A stretch of 14,693 nt of DNA from an uncultured Alcaligenaceae bacterium (GTDB lineage: Bacteria > Pseudomonadota > Gammaproteobacteria > Burkholderiales > Burkholderiaceae_B): the NCBI GenBank assembly GCA_937908115.1, contig CALEQZ010000033.1, forward strand, positions 1 to 14,693, written 5' to 3'. Under the pieces are notes generated by a model, which did no database searches, had not been told where the DNA came from, and was given only the letters and a program-made list of their open reading frames with translations. Within the stretch, counting starts at the first letter, position 1. The number at the start of each line of letters is the position of its first letter. This document shows positions 1-7,106 of this stretch, one piece after another. The position numbers and the translations under genes are program-made.

Positions 1-895
1 GCGACGCGCCGCCGGCCAGGCTGGCGAGCGCGGCCGCCTCGTGCTGCGCGGCGAGCAGCGCGGAGTGGGTGGGCGCGATTGCCTGGGCCGCGGGCACGAG
101 CGCGGCCGGGTCTTGCCCGGAAGAAGGCACCGGCCTGGACTCGGCTACGCCTTCGGCTTGCGCAACGGGCTGCCCGGCCAGGGACACGGTCGGCTGCGGC
201 TGACGCGCGACGCCCAGGCCATGGGCGATGCGTGACAGGGACGGGACGGCTTCGCGGCCGGCCGCATCGACCGGGGCCGGCGCAGCGGGCTGTGCAGGCA
301 AGATGCCGGTGTCGTCCCTCGCTTCGTGGGGCACGGCGGCTGGCATGTCGCCACGCAGCGCAGCGCCGAGCGCCAGGCCGGGCAGGCCATGGCCCGGCAG
401 GTTGCCGCGTGCCGCAGGCAAAGCGGCTGCCAAGCCCCTTGGTGCTTGCGCGCCGTCCTCGTTCACCGCGTCACCCTTGTCCACCGCGCCGTCCGCCGGG
501 CCGTCGGCGCCGGCTTCGGCCTTCAATCCGTGCAGCTGCGCGGCCGCTTGCATGGCGATGTCCAGCGCTTGGCGGGGCAGGTCCTGGGCGGCCGTGGCCA
601 GGGCAGCGTCGCTTCGTGCAGCGTCGGCAAGCGCGGCTTGGGCGTCATCGGCTTGCTTGGCGGGACGATCACGTGCGGCGAGGCCGGCGGCCTTGCCCGG
701 GGCCGATTCCTGCGCCGGTTTCGGACCGGCCGCGTCGGACTTCGATTCGGCCTGGCGGCCGCGCTCCTTGTCGAGGACTTTGGAAAAGCTGGCCTTGCCG
801 TCGTCGGCAGCAACGTCCTGGGTGCCGCGCTCGGCGGCGCGCGGGACCGACGGCGGCGTGGCCAGGGCGGGCAGGGAAGCGGCGTGGGGGGTCAT
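1..895 (-). CDS. fliK: Flagellar hook-length control protein FliK (N-terminal part, cut by window edge)
   Basis: An open frame runs from the ATG at 895 leftward off the window with no stop, giving 298 codons. The visible part is Ala/Pro/Gly-rich, low in complexity and has no transmembrane segment, as expected for the disordered ruler half of FliK. The conserved C-terminal domain that contacts FlhB would lie beyond the left edge. FliK is exported through the flagellar type III apparatus, measures the hook, and triggers the FlhB-dependent switch from hook to filament substrates. The start is fixed by a GGAGG Shine-Dalgarno at 900-904, four bases before the ATG. The gene follows fliJ after 21 bp at the end of the fliFGHIJK series. 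The name rests on position plus composition, because the diagnostic domain is not visible. A second FliK-family gene lies at 8765-10066. Confidence 0.85.
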   Translation of the reverse strand, partial: MTPHAASLPALATPPSVPRAAERGTQDVAADDGKASFSKVLDKERGRQAESKSDAAGPKPAQESAPGKAAGLAARDRPAKQADDAQAALADAARSDAALATAAQDLPRQALDIAMQAAAQLHGLKAEAGADGPADGAVDKGDAVNEDGAQAPRGLAAALPAARGNLPGHGLPGLALGAALRGDMPAAVPHEARDDTGILPAQPAAPAPVDAAGREAVPSLSRIAHGLGVARQPQPTVSLAGQPVAQAEGVAESRPVPSSGQDPAALVPAAQAIAPTHSALLAAQHEAAALASLAGGAS

Positions 896-899
896 GAAG

Positions 900-904
900 C
901 CTCC
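900..904 (-). promoter_or_regulatory. Ribosome binding site of fliK
   Basis: On the minus strand GGAGG lies four bases before the ATG at 895, in the 21-bp gap after the fliJ stop. It is one of the clearest Shine-Dalgarno sites in this operon and fixes the fliK start. Confidence 0.7.
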
Positions 905-916
905 GGACGGGTGATC

Positions 917-1366
917 TCAATGCATGCCGGCGTGGCGTCGGGTCAGCCGGTTGCTGTATTCGTCGTTGGCGCGTTGTTCGCGGCGCATGTCGCGCACGGC
1001 CTGCGCGCGCTGCTCGCGGCCAAGCAGCGTATCGAATGAGCTGAGCCGGCGTTTCTCGCGCTGCCAGGCCAGCCGGCCGTCGGCCAATTGCGCGTCGGCG
1101 CGTTCGAGCGCGACGAGCTGCTGCGCGATCGCCTCGTCCAGCGTGGCGATGAAGCGCTGGTAGTTGTGGCAGTCGGCCGCCGACAGTCCGCTTTGCAGCG
1201 CAGACTGCAGGCGCTGCAAGTAGTCCTGGCGATATTCGCGCAACATCTCGAGCTGGCGGGCCGCGTGCTGGCGCTGGGCGCTCAGTTCGCCCAGCACGCG
1301 CGCGGCCTTGTCGGTGCTGTCGCGCGCCATTTCGATGAGGGTATCCAGCGGCAGCTTGCTAGGCAT
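917..1366 (-). CDS. fliJ: Flagellar export protein FliJ
   Basis: The product is 149 aa, the usual FliJ length. It is nearly all charged helix rich in Arg, Gln, Glu, Ala and Leu, with heptad-like spacing from about residue 15 to 135, as expected for the antiparallel coiled coil of FliJ. FliJ is the soluble stalk of the flagellar export ATPase. It sits in the FliI hexamer pore much as the gamma subunit does in F1-ATPase, contacts FlhA, and recycles export chaperones. The ATG at 1366 lies 8 bp inside the end of fliI, so the two are probably translationally coupled. fliK follows after 21 bp. The family has little sequence conservation, but the position between fliI and fliK makes the call firm. 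No truncation or missing part is apparent. Confidence 0.95.
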   Translation of the reverse strand: MPSKLPLDTLIEMARDSTDKAARVLGELSAQRQHAARQLEMLREYRQDYLQRLQSALQSGLSAADCHNYQRFIATLDEAIAQQLVALERADAQLADGRLAWQREKRRLSSFDTLLGREQRAQAVRDMRREQRANDEYSNRLTRRHAGMH

Positions 1367-2852
1367 GCGCCTCTCCTTGGCCGAAGATGCCCGCCAGCTC
1401 GGCGATGGCCGTCTCGTAGTCCACCTTCACGGGGATGTCCTGTTGCAGGTAACGCTCCAGCGCCGGATACCGGCCGATGGCCTCGTCCAGGCGCGGATCG
1501 GCACCGGCGACGTAGGCGCCGACGGCGATCAGGTCGCGATTGCGCTGGTAGCGGCTGAACATCTGCTTGAAGCTGCGCACCAGGGCGAACTGCTCGGGCG
1601 CAATGATCGCGTTCATCACCCGCGAAATGGAGGCCTCGATGTCGATGGCCGGATAGTGCCCGGCTTCGGCCAGCTCGCGCGACAGGACGATGTGGCCGTC
1701 CAGGATGGCGCGGGCGGCGTCGGCGATCGGATCCTGCTGGTCGTCGCCTTCGGTCAGCACCGTGTAGAAGGCGGTAATGGAGCCGGCGCGCCGCCCGTTG
1801 ACCGGCGCGCCATTGCCCGCGCGCTCGACCAGCGCCGGCAGGCGCGCAAAGACCGACGGCGGATAGCCCTTGGTGGCCGGCGGCTCGCCGATGGCCAGCG
1901 CGATCTCGCGCTGCGCCATGGCGTAGCGTGTCAGCGAATCCATGATCAGCAGCACGTCCAGGCCCTGGTCGCGGAAATACTCCGCCAGCCGCGTCGCGTA
2001 GGTGGCGCCTTGCAGGCGCAGCAGCGGCGAGACGTCCGCGGGCGCGGCGACCACCACCGAGCGGGCCAAGCCCTCCGGCCCCAGGTTGTGCTCGATGAAT
2101 TCCTTGACTTCTCGGCCGCGCTCGCCGATCAGCCCGACCACGATCACGTCGGCGCGCGTGTAGCGCGCCATCATGCCGAGCAGCACGCTCTTGCCCACGC
2201 CCGAGCCGGCGAACAGCCCCATGCGCTGGCCGCGTCCGACCGTCAACAGCCCGTTGATCGCGCGCACGCCGACGTCGAGCACCGTGTCTATCGGTGCGCG
2301 CGACAGGGGATTGATGGGCGCGGCCGTCAGCGGCGCCAGGTCCGCGCCGGTCAGCGGACCCAGTCCATCCAGGGGCCTGCCGGCGCCGTCGAGCACGCGC
2401 CCGAGCAGCGCATCGCCCACAGGCAGGTGATGGCCCCGGGCGGGCTTGGCGTTGCCGTTGACGATGGGCTTGCGCGGCAGCGGAATCGGCCGCTGTACGA
2501 GGGGTTCGGCGGGCACCACGCGCGCTCCCGGAGGCAGCCCGGAGGTGTCGCTTTGCGGCATGAGGTAAAGGGTGTGGCCGTCGAAGCCGACGACTTCGGC
2601 GTCGGCCCAATGGCTATGCTCGTCGTCGTGCCCGGCGGCAATTTCGATGCGGCAGGCTGCGCCCACGGGAAGGCGCAGGCCGGTGGCCTCCAGCACCAGG
2701 CCGGTGGCGCGGGTGATGCGGCCGGTGCTGTGCAGGGGATCGGTGGCGCCGGCGCGTATCGAGCCGATCTTGAGCTGCGTCAGCCAGCGGTCGATCGCTG
2801 GGACGGGCTCGTCCGCGGCGTGGGCGGGGGTGGGCGCGTCCTGCGCGTTCAC
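1359..2852 (-). CDS. fliI: Flagellum-specific export ATPase FliI
   Basis: FliI is the hexameric ATPase that docks export substrates and chaperones at the base of the flagellum, under the FlhAB gate. The product is 497 aa. It has a Walker A P-loop AGSGVGKS at residues 215-222, a GERGREV motif at 243-249 carrying the predicted catalytic Glu244, and a Walker B LLIMD ending at Asp305 followed by SLTRYA. The ATPase core covers about residues 150-440, with a C-terminal helical domain after it. I chose the GTG start at 2852 because it overlaps the fliH stop as GTGA (4 bp) and gives the normal length. The open frame extends 35 codons further upstream to 2957, but that stretch lies inside fliH. fliJ overlaps the 3' end by 8 bp. 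All nucleotide-binding motifs look intact. Confidence 0.97.
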   Translation of the reverse strand: MNAQDAPTPAHAADEPVPAIDRWLTQLKIGSIRAGATDPLHSTGRITRATGLVLEATGLRLPVGAACRIEIAAGHDDEHSHWADAEVVGFDGHTLYLMPQSDTSGLPPGARVVPAEPLVQRPIPLPRKPIVNGNAKPARGHHLPVGDALLGRVLDGAGRPLDGLGPLTGADLAPLTAAPINPLSRAPIDTVLDVGVRAINGLLTVGRGQRMGLFAGSGVGKSVLLGMMARYTRADVIVVGLIGERGREVKEFIEHNLGPEGLARSVVVAAPADVSPLLRLQGATYATRLAEYFRDQGLDVLLIMDSLTRYAMAQREIALAIGEPPATKGYPPSVFARLPALVERAGNGAPVNGRRAGSITAFYTVLTEGDDQQDPIADAARAILDGHIVLSRELAEAGHYPAIDIEASISRVMNAIIAPEQFALVRSFKQMFSRYQRNRDLIAVGAYVAGADPRLDEAIGRYPALERYLQQDIPVKVDYETAIAELAGIFGQGEAHA

Positions 2853-3598
2853 CGCGCATCCTCCCACGGGTCGTTGCGTCCGAGCGAGGCGGCCACGCGC
2901 CGCCAGCGCGTCTGCAGTGTGGCGTCGATGGTGCCATAGGCGCTTTCGGCGCGGCATCCGCCCCGCGCCAACGCGGGGTCGGCCATGACGCGCCAGCGGC
3001 CCTCGGCGAGCTCATCGGCCAGATGCAGGCGAACGAGGTCGATGTCGTCGGGATGCACCCACAGCGTCAGCCTGGCGCCGTCCGGGGCTTCCACCCGCAG
3101 CACGTCGCGAACCGCAGCGGCGATGACCTCGCCCGGTTGTTCCACGAGCGTGGTGCGGACGACTTGCCGGGCAATGTCCAGCGCCAGCGTGATCAGGCCC
3201 TGGCCGACCGCTTCTTCGAGGGCGGCCAAGGACGCCGCGCAGGCCCCGGCCAGCTGCTCCAGGCGCAGGGCTTCCTGGCGAGCCTGCTCCCGGCCTTGCG
3301 CCAGACCGGCTTCGTAGCCTTCCTCGTAGCCCTGTTCCCGGCCTTGGGCCAGGCCTTCGGTGTGGCCGGCGCAAAGCCCTTCGCGGTGCCCCTGCTCGCG
3401 CCCTTCGGCCAGGCCCTGCGCATAGCCTTCGGCGTGGGCCTGCTGGCGGATTGCTTCTGGGTCGGGCTGCGGTTCGGGCGGTGCAGGCGCGGGTTCGACC
3501 ACGACAGGCTCGGGCTCGTCGAACGAGGCCATGCGCCAGCGCCGCCAGACGGCGCCGTGGCCCTGGACCGCCAGGCCGGCGTAGGGCCCGTCAGACAT
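2849..3598 (-). CDS. fliH: Flagellar assembly protein FliH, regulator of FliI
   Basis: FliH binds FliI as a dimer, restrains its ATPase and tethers it to the C-ring protein FliN and to FlhA. The product is 249 aa. Near the N-terminus are Trp18 and Trp21 in VWRRWRM. Their three-residue spacing matches the Trp7/Trp10 pair known to anchor Salmonella FliH to FliN/FlhA. A Pro/Glu-rich linker follows at about 28-48. Next is a strict repeat with glycine at every fourth position, G58 to G102 (12 glycines), bounded by Ala54 and Ala106/Ala110: the AxxxG(xxxG)nxxxA pattern typical of FliH/YscL. The C-terminal half, about 115-235, is the FliI-binding region, similar to F-ATPase b/delta subunits. The ATG at 3598 overlaps the fliG stop by 8 bp; an open extension to 3787 lies inside fliG and is rejected. 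The 3' end overlaps fliI by 4 bp. Confidence 0.95.
   Translation of the reverse strand: MSDGPYAGLAVQGHGAVWRRWRMASFDEPEPVVVEPAPAPPEPQPDPEAIRQQAHAEGYAQGLAEGREQGHREGLCAGHTEGLAQGREQGYEEGYEAGLAQGREQARQEALRLEQLAGACAASLAALEEAVGQGLITLALDIARQVVRTTLVEQPGEVIAAAVRDVLRVEAPDGARLTLWVHPDDIDLVRLHLADELAEGRWRVMADPALARGGCRAESAYGTIDATLQTRWRRVAASLGRNDPWEDAR
3269..3439 (-). repeat. In-gene 12-bp periodic repeat encoding the FliH GxxxG helix
   Basis: These bases encode FliH residues 54-110. A glycine codon recurs every 12 bp, twelve times without a break. The octapeptide GLA(E/Q)GREQ occurs three times, at residues 62-69, 82-89 and 98-105. The codons differ between copies, so this is a protein-level repeat rather than a recent exact DNA duplication. 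It may still be prone to in-frame gain or loss of 12-bp units. Confidence 0.85.
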
Positions 3599-4607
3599 AG
3601 GCGTCGTCCCCCTGGTTGCCCAGGACGATCTGGCCGCTTTCGGCAAGACGGCGGGCGATCTGCAGGATCTTCTTCTGTTCGGCCTCGACCTTGGACATGC
3701 GCACCGGCCCCTGCGCCTCCAGGTCTTCGCGCAGGATTTCGGCGGCGCGGCTGGACATGTTGCGCAGGAACTTGTCGCGTAGCTCATCGGGCACGCCCTT
3801 GAGCGCGACCATGAGGGTGTCGTGGTCGACTTCCTTGAGCAGCAGCTGGATGCCGCGGTCTTCGACGTCCATCAGGTTCTCGAACACGAACATTTCGTCG
3901 ACGATGCGCTGGGCGAGCTCGGCGTCACGCTCGCGCAGGCTGGAGATGACCGCTTCCTCGTCGCTGCTGCTCATCATGTTGAGGATCTCGGCCGCCGTGC
4001 GCACCCCGCCCATCTTGCTGCGCTTGGCGCCCTGGCCGGCCAGCACGGAGTTGAGGGTCTCGGTCAATTCGGCCAGCGCCGTCGGCTGCACGCCGCCGAA
4101 GGTGGCGATGCGCAGCATGACGTCATTGCGCAGCCGTTCGCCGAGCAGCGCCAGTACGGCGGCGGCACGGTCGCGCTCCAAGTGCACCAGGATGGTGGCG
4201 ATGATCTGGGGGTGCTCATCGCCGATGAGCTCGGCCACCGTGTTGGCGTCGAGCCAGTTCAGCGCGTCGATGCCGCTGCTGCCTTCGCTGGCTTCCAGGA
4301 TGTCCTCGATCAGGCTGGCGGCCCGGTCGCTGCCCAGCGCCTTGGTCAGCACCGAGCGGATGTACTCGTCCGATCCCAGCGAGACGGCCATGAACTGGTC
4401 CGCCTCCTGGCGGAATTCTTCCAGCGCCGCGCTGACGTCGTCGCGGGTGACCTGCTTGAGCGACGCCATGGCCGAGCCCAGCAGTTGGACTTCACGTGCG
4501 GTCAGGTACTTGAAGACTTCGGCGGCGGCGTCCTCGCCCAGGGACATCATGAGCAGGGCCGCCCGCGTCAAGCCGCTTTGCTGGCTGGCTGGGCTATTGC
4601 TTTCCAT
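3591..4607 (-). CDS. fliG: Flagellar motor switch protein FliG
   Basis: FliG sits on the cytoplasmic face of the MS ring (FliF). It forms the upper C-ring and provides the rotor surface on which the MotA stator acts. The product is 338 aa, close to the 331 aa of E. coli FliG. The N-terminal domain (about 1-100) binds FliF. The middle domain carries the EHPQ motif at 131-134. A KMGGVRTAAEIL linker follows at 198-209, and the C-terminal domain ends in charged torque helices. By alignment from memory with E. coli, Lys270, Arg287, Glu294, Asp295 and Arg303 fall at the torque-generating charge positions, so the motor surface looks intact. The start at 4607 lies 14 bp inside fliF, with a GAGAAAG stretch just before it. 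fliH overlaps the 3' end by 8 bp. Confidence 0.98.
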   Translation of the reverse strand: MESNSPASQQSGLTRAALLMMSLGEDAAAEVFKYLTAREVQLLGSAMASLKQVTRDDVSAALEEFRQEADQFMAVSLGSDEYIRSVLTKALGSDRAASLIEDILEASEGSSGIDALNWLDANTVAELIGDEHPQIIATILVHLERDRAAAVLALLGERLRNDVMLRIATFGGVQPTALAELTETLNSVLAGQGAKRSKMGGVRTAAEILNMMSSSDEEAVISSLRERDAELAQRIVDEMFVFENLMDVEDRGIQLLLKEVDHDTLMVALKGVPDELRDKFLRNMSSRAAEILREDLEAQGPVRMSKVEAEQKKILQIARRLAESGQIVLGNQGDDAYV

Positions 4608-6264
4608 CTTTCTCTATCCAAGAGCGGATGACCATGGCGACGGCGCGCGGATCCTTCTGCGCCATCTCGCGCGCGGTTTCGAGGTTTTCCTGGTAACGCG
4701 AGCGCTGGGCGGCGCGCTGCTGCGCGGCCGCCTCGCGCCGGGCTTCTTCTTCGGCCTCAGCCAGGGCTTCGTGGTCGATGATCGGGTCGATGTGGCGACG
4801 CACCAGCGGACGGACCACGGCGCGCCAGACCCAGAACAACACCAGGGCGAGTAGCAGGTAGCCGACCAGGTTCTTGCCCAGTTGGATGAATTCCGGATCG
4901 CGCCAGAACGGAATGCTGGGCTCGATGTCGGTGAACAGGCTGTTGGCCACGTTCAGTGTGTCGCCTCGCGCCTCGGAATAGCCCATCGCCTCGCGAACGA
5001 GCGTGGTGATTTTTTCCAGTTCTTCGGGCGGCAGCGGCTGCATTTCGCCGTCGGCGCCGGGGCGGTAGTTGACGACCACCGCCACCGACATGCGACGTAG
5101 TTCGCCCGCAGACTGCTTGACGTGGCTGATGGTGCGGTCGACTTCGTAATTGGTGGTCGTGTCGCGCCGCTCGCTGGTCGGCAGGGCGGCCGCCAATTGC
5201 TGCTGTTGTTGCTGCGATTGCGCCTGGGCGGTGCCTTCGGCGGCCTGCCCGGGCGGCACGACGGCGGGCGGATTGACGATAGGCGCGGCGGCATTGGCCG
5301 GCGGCTGGTTGGTCAGCGCGCCGGGCACGCCCTGCGGCGGCACGATGCCGCGCTGGGTCGAATCGCTGGTCTGCTGGCTGCGGATGGCCGCCTGCCCGGG
5401 CTCCTGGTTGGGCCGGTAGACTTCGGACGTTTGTTCGCGTTGCGAGAAATCGACCGTGGCCGTGGCCTGGGCGTACACGTTGCCCGGGCCGAGCAGCGGG
5501 TTCAGTAGCGCCAGGATGCGCTCGACCGTGCGCTGTTCCAGCTCGCGCACGTAGCGCAGCTGGTTGGCGTCCAGGCCGCCGGCGCCTTCGCGCGGCGAAG
5601 AAAGTAGCCGCCCGTTCTGGTCGACGATGGAGACGTTTTCCGCGGTCAGGTCCGGCACGCTGGACGACACCAGCCAGGCGATGGCCGACACCTGGGAGTC
5701 GCTCAGCGTGCGTCCCGGATACAGGGTGAGCAGCACCGACGCCGTGGGCGGCCGGCGGTCGCGCACGAATAGCGTCTGGCGCGGGATCGCCAGGTGCACG
5801 CGCGCCTGCTGCACGGCGTGCATGGCCTCGATCGAACGGGCAAGCTCGCCTTCGAGCCCGCGCTGGTAGGTGACCTGCTCGGCGAACTGGCTGGCACCGA
5901 AGCGGGCGTTGTCCATCAGTTCGAAGCCGACGGCGCCGCCGCGCGGCAACCCCTGGCTGGCCAGCTGCAGCCGGGTTTCGTGCACGCGATCGGCCGGCAC
6001 CATGAGCGCCCCGCCACTGTCGGCGAAGCGGTAGGGGACGTTCATCTGGTTGAGCGCGTTGACGATGGCTCCGCCGTCACGCTCGTCCAAGTTGGAAAAC
6101 AGGACGCGGTACTCGGGACCGCGGCTCCACAGGATCACGACAATGACCAGGGCCACGCCCAAGGCGGCCGCGCCCAGCAGCACCGGCTTGGGCAATGCGC
6201 GCAGCTTTTCCAGGAAAGGGAAGCGGGCCAGGGTCGCCGACGCCAAAGTGGCCTGCTGGTTCAT
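4594..6264 (-). CDS. fliF: Flagellar MS-ring protein FliF
   Basis: FliF polymerises in the inner membrane to form the MS ring, the base on which the rotor and export gate assemble. The product is 556 aa (E. coli has 552). There is a first transmembrane helix at about residues 28-46 and two periplasmic ring-building (YscJ-like) modules at about 50-220. A low-complexity Pro/Ala/Gln loop follows at about 280-360, with a run of six Gln at 351-356. The RBM3 region lies at about 365-440 and the second transmembrane helix at about 464-482. The cytoplasmic tail ends in the FliG-binding helix (about 525-556). It is the first gene of the leftward operon, preceded by a putative class 2 promoter and an FlhDC-like box. 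Its stop lies 14 bp inside fliG. Confidence 0.98.
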   Translation of the reverse strand: MNQQATLASATLARFPFLEKLRALPKPVLLGAAALGVALVIVVILWSRGPEYRVLFSNLDERDGGAIVNALNQMNVPYRFADSGGALMVPADRVHETRLQLASQGLPRGGAVGFELMDNARFGASQFAEQVTYQRGLEGELARSIEAMHAVQQARVHLAIPRQTLFVRDRRPPTASVLLTLYPGRTLSDSQVSAIAWLVSSSVPDLTAENVSIVDQNGRLLSSPREGAGGLDANQLRYVRELEQRTVERILALLNPLLGPGNVYAQATATVDFSQREQTSEVYRPNQEPGQAAIRSQQTSDSTQRGIVPPQGVPGALTNQPPANAAAPIVNPPAVVPPGQAAEGTAQAQSQQQQQQLAAALPTSERRDTTTNYEVDRTISHVKQSAGELRRMSVAVVVNYRPGADGEMQPLPPEELEKITTLVREAMGYSEARGDTLNVANSLFTDIEPSIPFWRDPEFIQLGKNLVGYLLLALVLFWVWRAVVRPLVRRHIDPIIDHEALAEAEEEARREAAAQQRAAQRSRYQENLETAREMAQKDPRAVAMVIRSWIEKDGKQ

Positions 6265-6360
6265 TGCAGGCCCCCGCAGGCCAGGTGGCGCGCCGGTTGT
6301 GGGACGGCTGTGCGAGAGGGCAGGTTACGCATGCAACGTGCTTCTTATGTGGGAGCGTGG

Positions 6361-6366
6361 ATTATG
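6361..6366 (-). promoter_or_regulatory. Putative -10 element of the fliF operon promoter
   Basis: On the minus strand this reads CATAAT, five of six matches to TATAAT. It is separated by 20 bp from the FlhDC-like box at 6387-6428, which fits an activated class 2 promoter with a poor -35. Transcription would start near 6354, leaving a leader of about 90 nt before fliF. The call is by motif only. Confidence 0.5.
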
Positions 6367-6386
6367 GCCGGCGCCCCGGACAACCC

Positions 6387-6428
6387 AAGGCGAGAAAAGG
6401 CGCGGTTTTCACGCGTTATTTGGGCACT
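6387..6428. promoter_or_regulatory. Putative FlhDC (FrlAB) box, fliF side
   Basis: The site is an inverted repeat. The left half is AAGGC-GAG-AAAAGGCG (6387-6402); 11 bp further on the right half is CGTTATTT-GG-GCACT (6414-6428). Against the enterobacterial FlhD4C2 consensus AAYGS-N2/3-AAATARCG, a 10-12 bp spacer and its inverse, I count 22 of 26 defined positions matching. It lies between the divergent fliF and fliE genes. A CATAAT -10 is 20 bp away on the fliF side, so fliF is the likely target. In Bordetella the homologue of FlhDC is called FrlAB. No binding evidence exists in the sequence itself. Confidence 0.6.
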
Positions 6429-6480
6429 AGGGAAATCCATGGGCGCCCAGGGAAAAATGCCGGCCCGACGCCGTTTTCCA

Positions 6481-6522
6481 AATGGAAAAAAATCGGGTCT
6501 TTTGCCGCTATTTGCTTGCTAT
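6481..6522. promoter_or_regulatory. Putative FlhDC (FrlAB) box, fliE side
   Basis: This is a second inverted repeat of the same form. The left half is AATGG-AA-AAAAATCG (6481-6495); 10 bp further on comes CGCTATTT (6506-6513), an exact match to the inner half-site, then GCTT-GCTAT with a spacer one base too long. I count 22 of 26 consensus positions. It lies about 70 bp upstream of the fliE start. A weak -10 candidate, TAGCCT at 6542-6547, sits 19 bp beyond the box, much as in the fliF promoter. This suggests that the divergent operons have separate activator sites rather than one shared site. Confidence 0.55.
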
Positions 6523-6590
6523 GGCCTCGGCCGTCGCAAGGTAGCCTAAGGCCCGTTTCACGTTGCCACTCATTTCGAGGGTGTCGCCCA

Positions 6591-6920
6591 ATGGCCGTAC
6601 ACAATTTGTCCGGAATCGAGACCATGCTCGCGCAGATGCGTGAGGTCGTGCGCAGCGCCGAAGCCAGGGCTGGCCTTGCCCAACCCGCGCCGGCGAGCGA
6701 CGGCTTTGCCGCCGAGCTACGGCGCACGCTCGAGCGCGTCTCGGCCACCCAACATGCTGCCTACGAGCAGGCCAAGGCCTTCGAGCTGGGGGAACCGGGG
6801 ATATCGCTCAACGACGTCATGATCGACCTGCAGAAGGCGGGCATTGCATTCCAGACTACACTGCAGGTACGCAACCGCCTGGTTGCCGCGTACCAGGAAA
6901 TCGCCAACATGCCCGTCTAG
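6591..6920 (+). CDS. fliE: Flagellar hook-basal body protein FliE
   Basis: FliE is the small adaptor that joins the MS ring and export gate to the proximal rod and is among the first proteins exported. The product is 109 aa, the normal size. It has a variable N-terminal half (about 1-60) and the typical FliE C-terminus, with SLNDVMIDLQKA at 72-83 and LQVRNRLVAAYQEIANMPV at 91-109. The ATG at 6591 matches the family N-terminus; the frame stays open upstream to 6195, but that extension covers the promoter region and has no family character. An AGGG at about 6579-6582 is a fair Shine-Dalgarno. It diverges from fliF across a 326-bp regulatory region, and the EAL gene follows 63 bp downstream on the same strand. 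Confidence 0.95.
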   Translation: MAVHNLSGIETMLAQMREVVRSAEARAGLAQPAPASDGFAAELRRTLERVSATQHAAYEQAKAFELGEPGISLNDVMIDLQKAGIAFQTTLQVRNRLVAAYQEIANMPV

Positions 6921-6983
6921 GGGCGCAAGCAGGCCGTTCGCGGCTTGTTGGGGCGTATCCTGGAGTGCCGTCGACGGTTTTGG

Positions 6984-7106
6984 ATGCTTGACACGTTTAC
7001 CCTGCTGGCCGTTTCCGTGCTTCTATTCGAAGTCATGGGCGCGGCCCTGTTGCTGGCTTGGCTGCTGATCCGGCATGCACGGCCATTGCTGGCCGTGTGC
7101 GGGGGG
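6984..7106 (+). pseudogene. Out-of-frame N-terminal membrane segment of the EAL gene
   Basis: From the ATG at 6984 a 41-codon stretch encodes a strongly hydrophobic segment, FTLLAVSVLLFEVMGAALLL continuing to AWLLIRHARPLLAV. This looks like the first transmembrane helix and loop of a membrane signalling protein. The frame continues past 7106 into Cys/Arg/Trp-rich nonsense, while the continuation of the membrane domain (ACLLLSLGMAGAWYVWD) is in the frame of the downstream EAL gene. The two join exactly at the six-G run 7101-7106. Seven G (or four) would restore one protein of about 382 aa. I infer a frameshifted or slippage-prone gene; a sequencing error is also possible. Confidence 0.6.

Larger units (their letters stand above)
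6265..6590. promoter_or_regulatory. Divergent fliF/fliE intergenic region
   Basis: This 326-bp gap has no credible gene. It holds two FlhDC-like boxes (6387-6428 and 6481-6522), a CATAAT -10 for fliF at 6361-6366 and a weak TAGCCT -10 for fliE at 6542-6547. It is visibly richer in A/T runs than the genes around it, as expected of a promoter region. I see no convincing sigma-54 or sigma-28 promoter and no terminator hairpin in it. Confidence 0.75.

Noticed and set aside
1308..2939. A 543-codon open frame on the plus strand opposite fliI
   Set aside because: It mirrors the codon bias of FliI on the other strand and its product has no family character. It is a GC-rich shadow frame.
2853..2957. 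Upstream 35-codon extension of fliI
   Set aside because: It lies wholly inside fliH, is Arg-rich without FliI similarity, and the GTG with a 4-bp GTGA overlap is a normal coupled start.
5200..5250. Gln-rich run in fliF as a slippage or phase-variation tract
   Set aside because: The codons are mixed CAA and CAG, not a uniform repeat, and the frame is intact on both sides. It sits in the variable loop of FliF.
6474..6489. Inverted repeat TTTTCCA-AA-TGGAAAA as a separate operator
   Set aside because: It overlaps the left half of the fliE-side FlhDC-like box and is made of A/T runs. The box explains it better.
6501..6513. TTTTGCCGCTATT as a sigma-28 -10 for fliE
   Set aside because: There is no TAAA at the required 15-bp distance, and the same bases form the better FlhDC half-site CGCTATTT.
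6926..6947. CAAGC...GCTTG as a terminator after fliE
   Set aside because: The stem is only five base pairs with a 12-base loop and no T run. The next gene is close and on the same strand.
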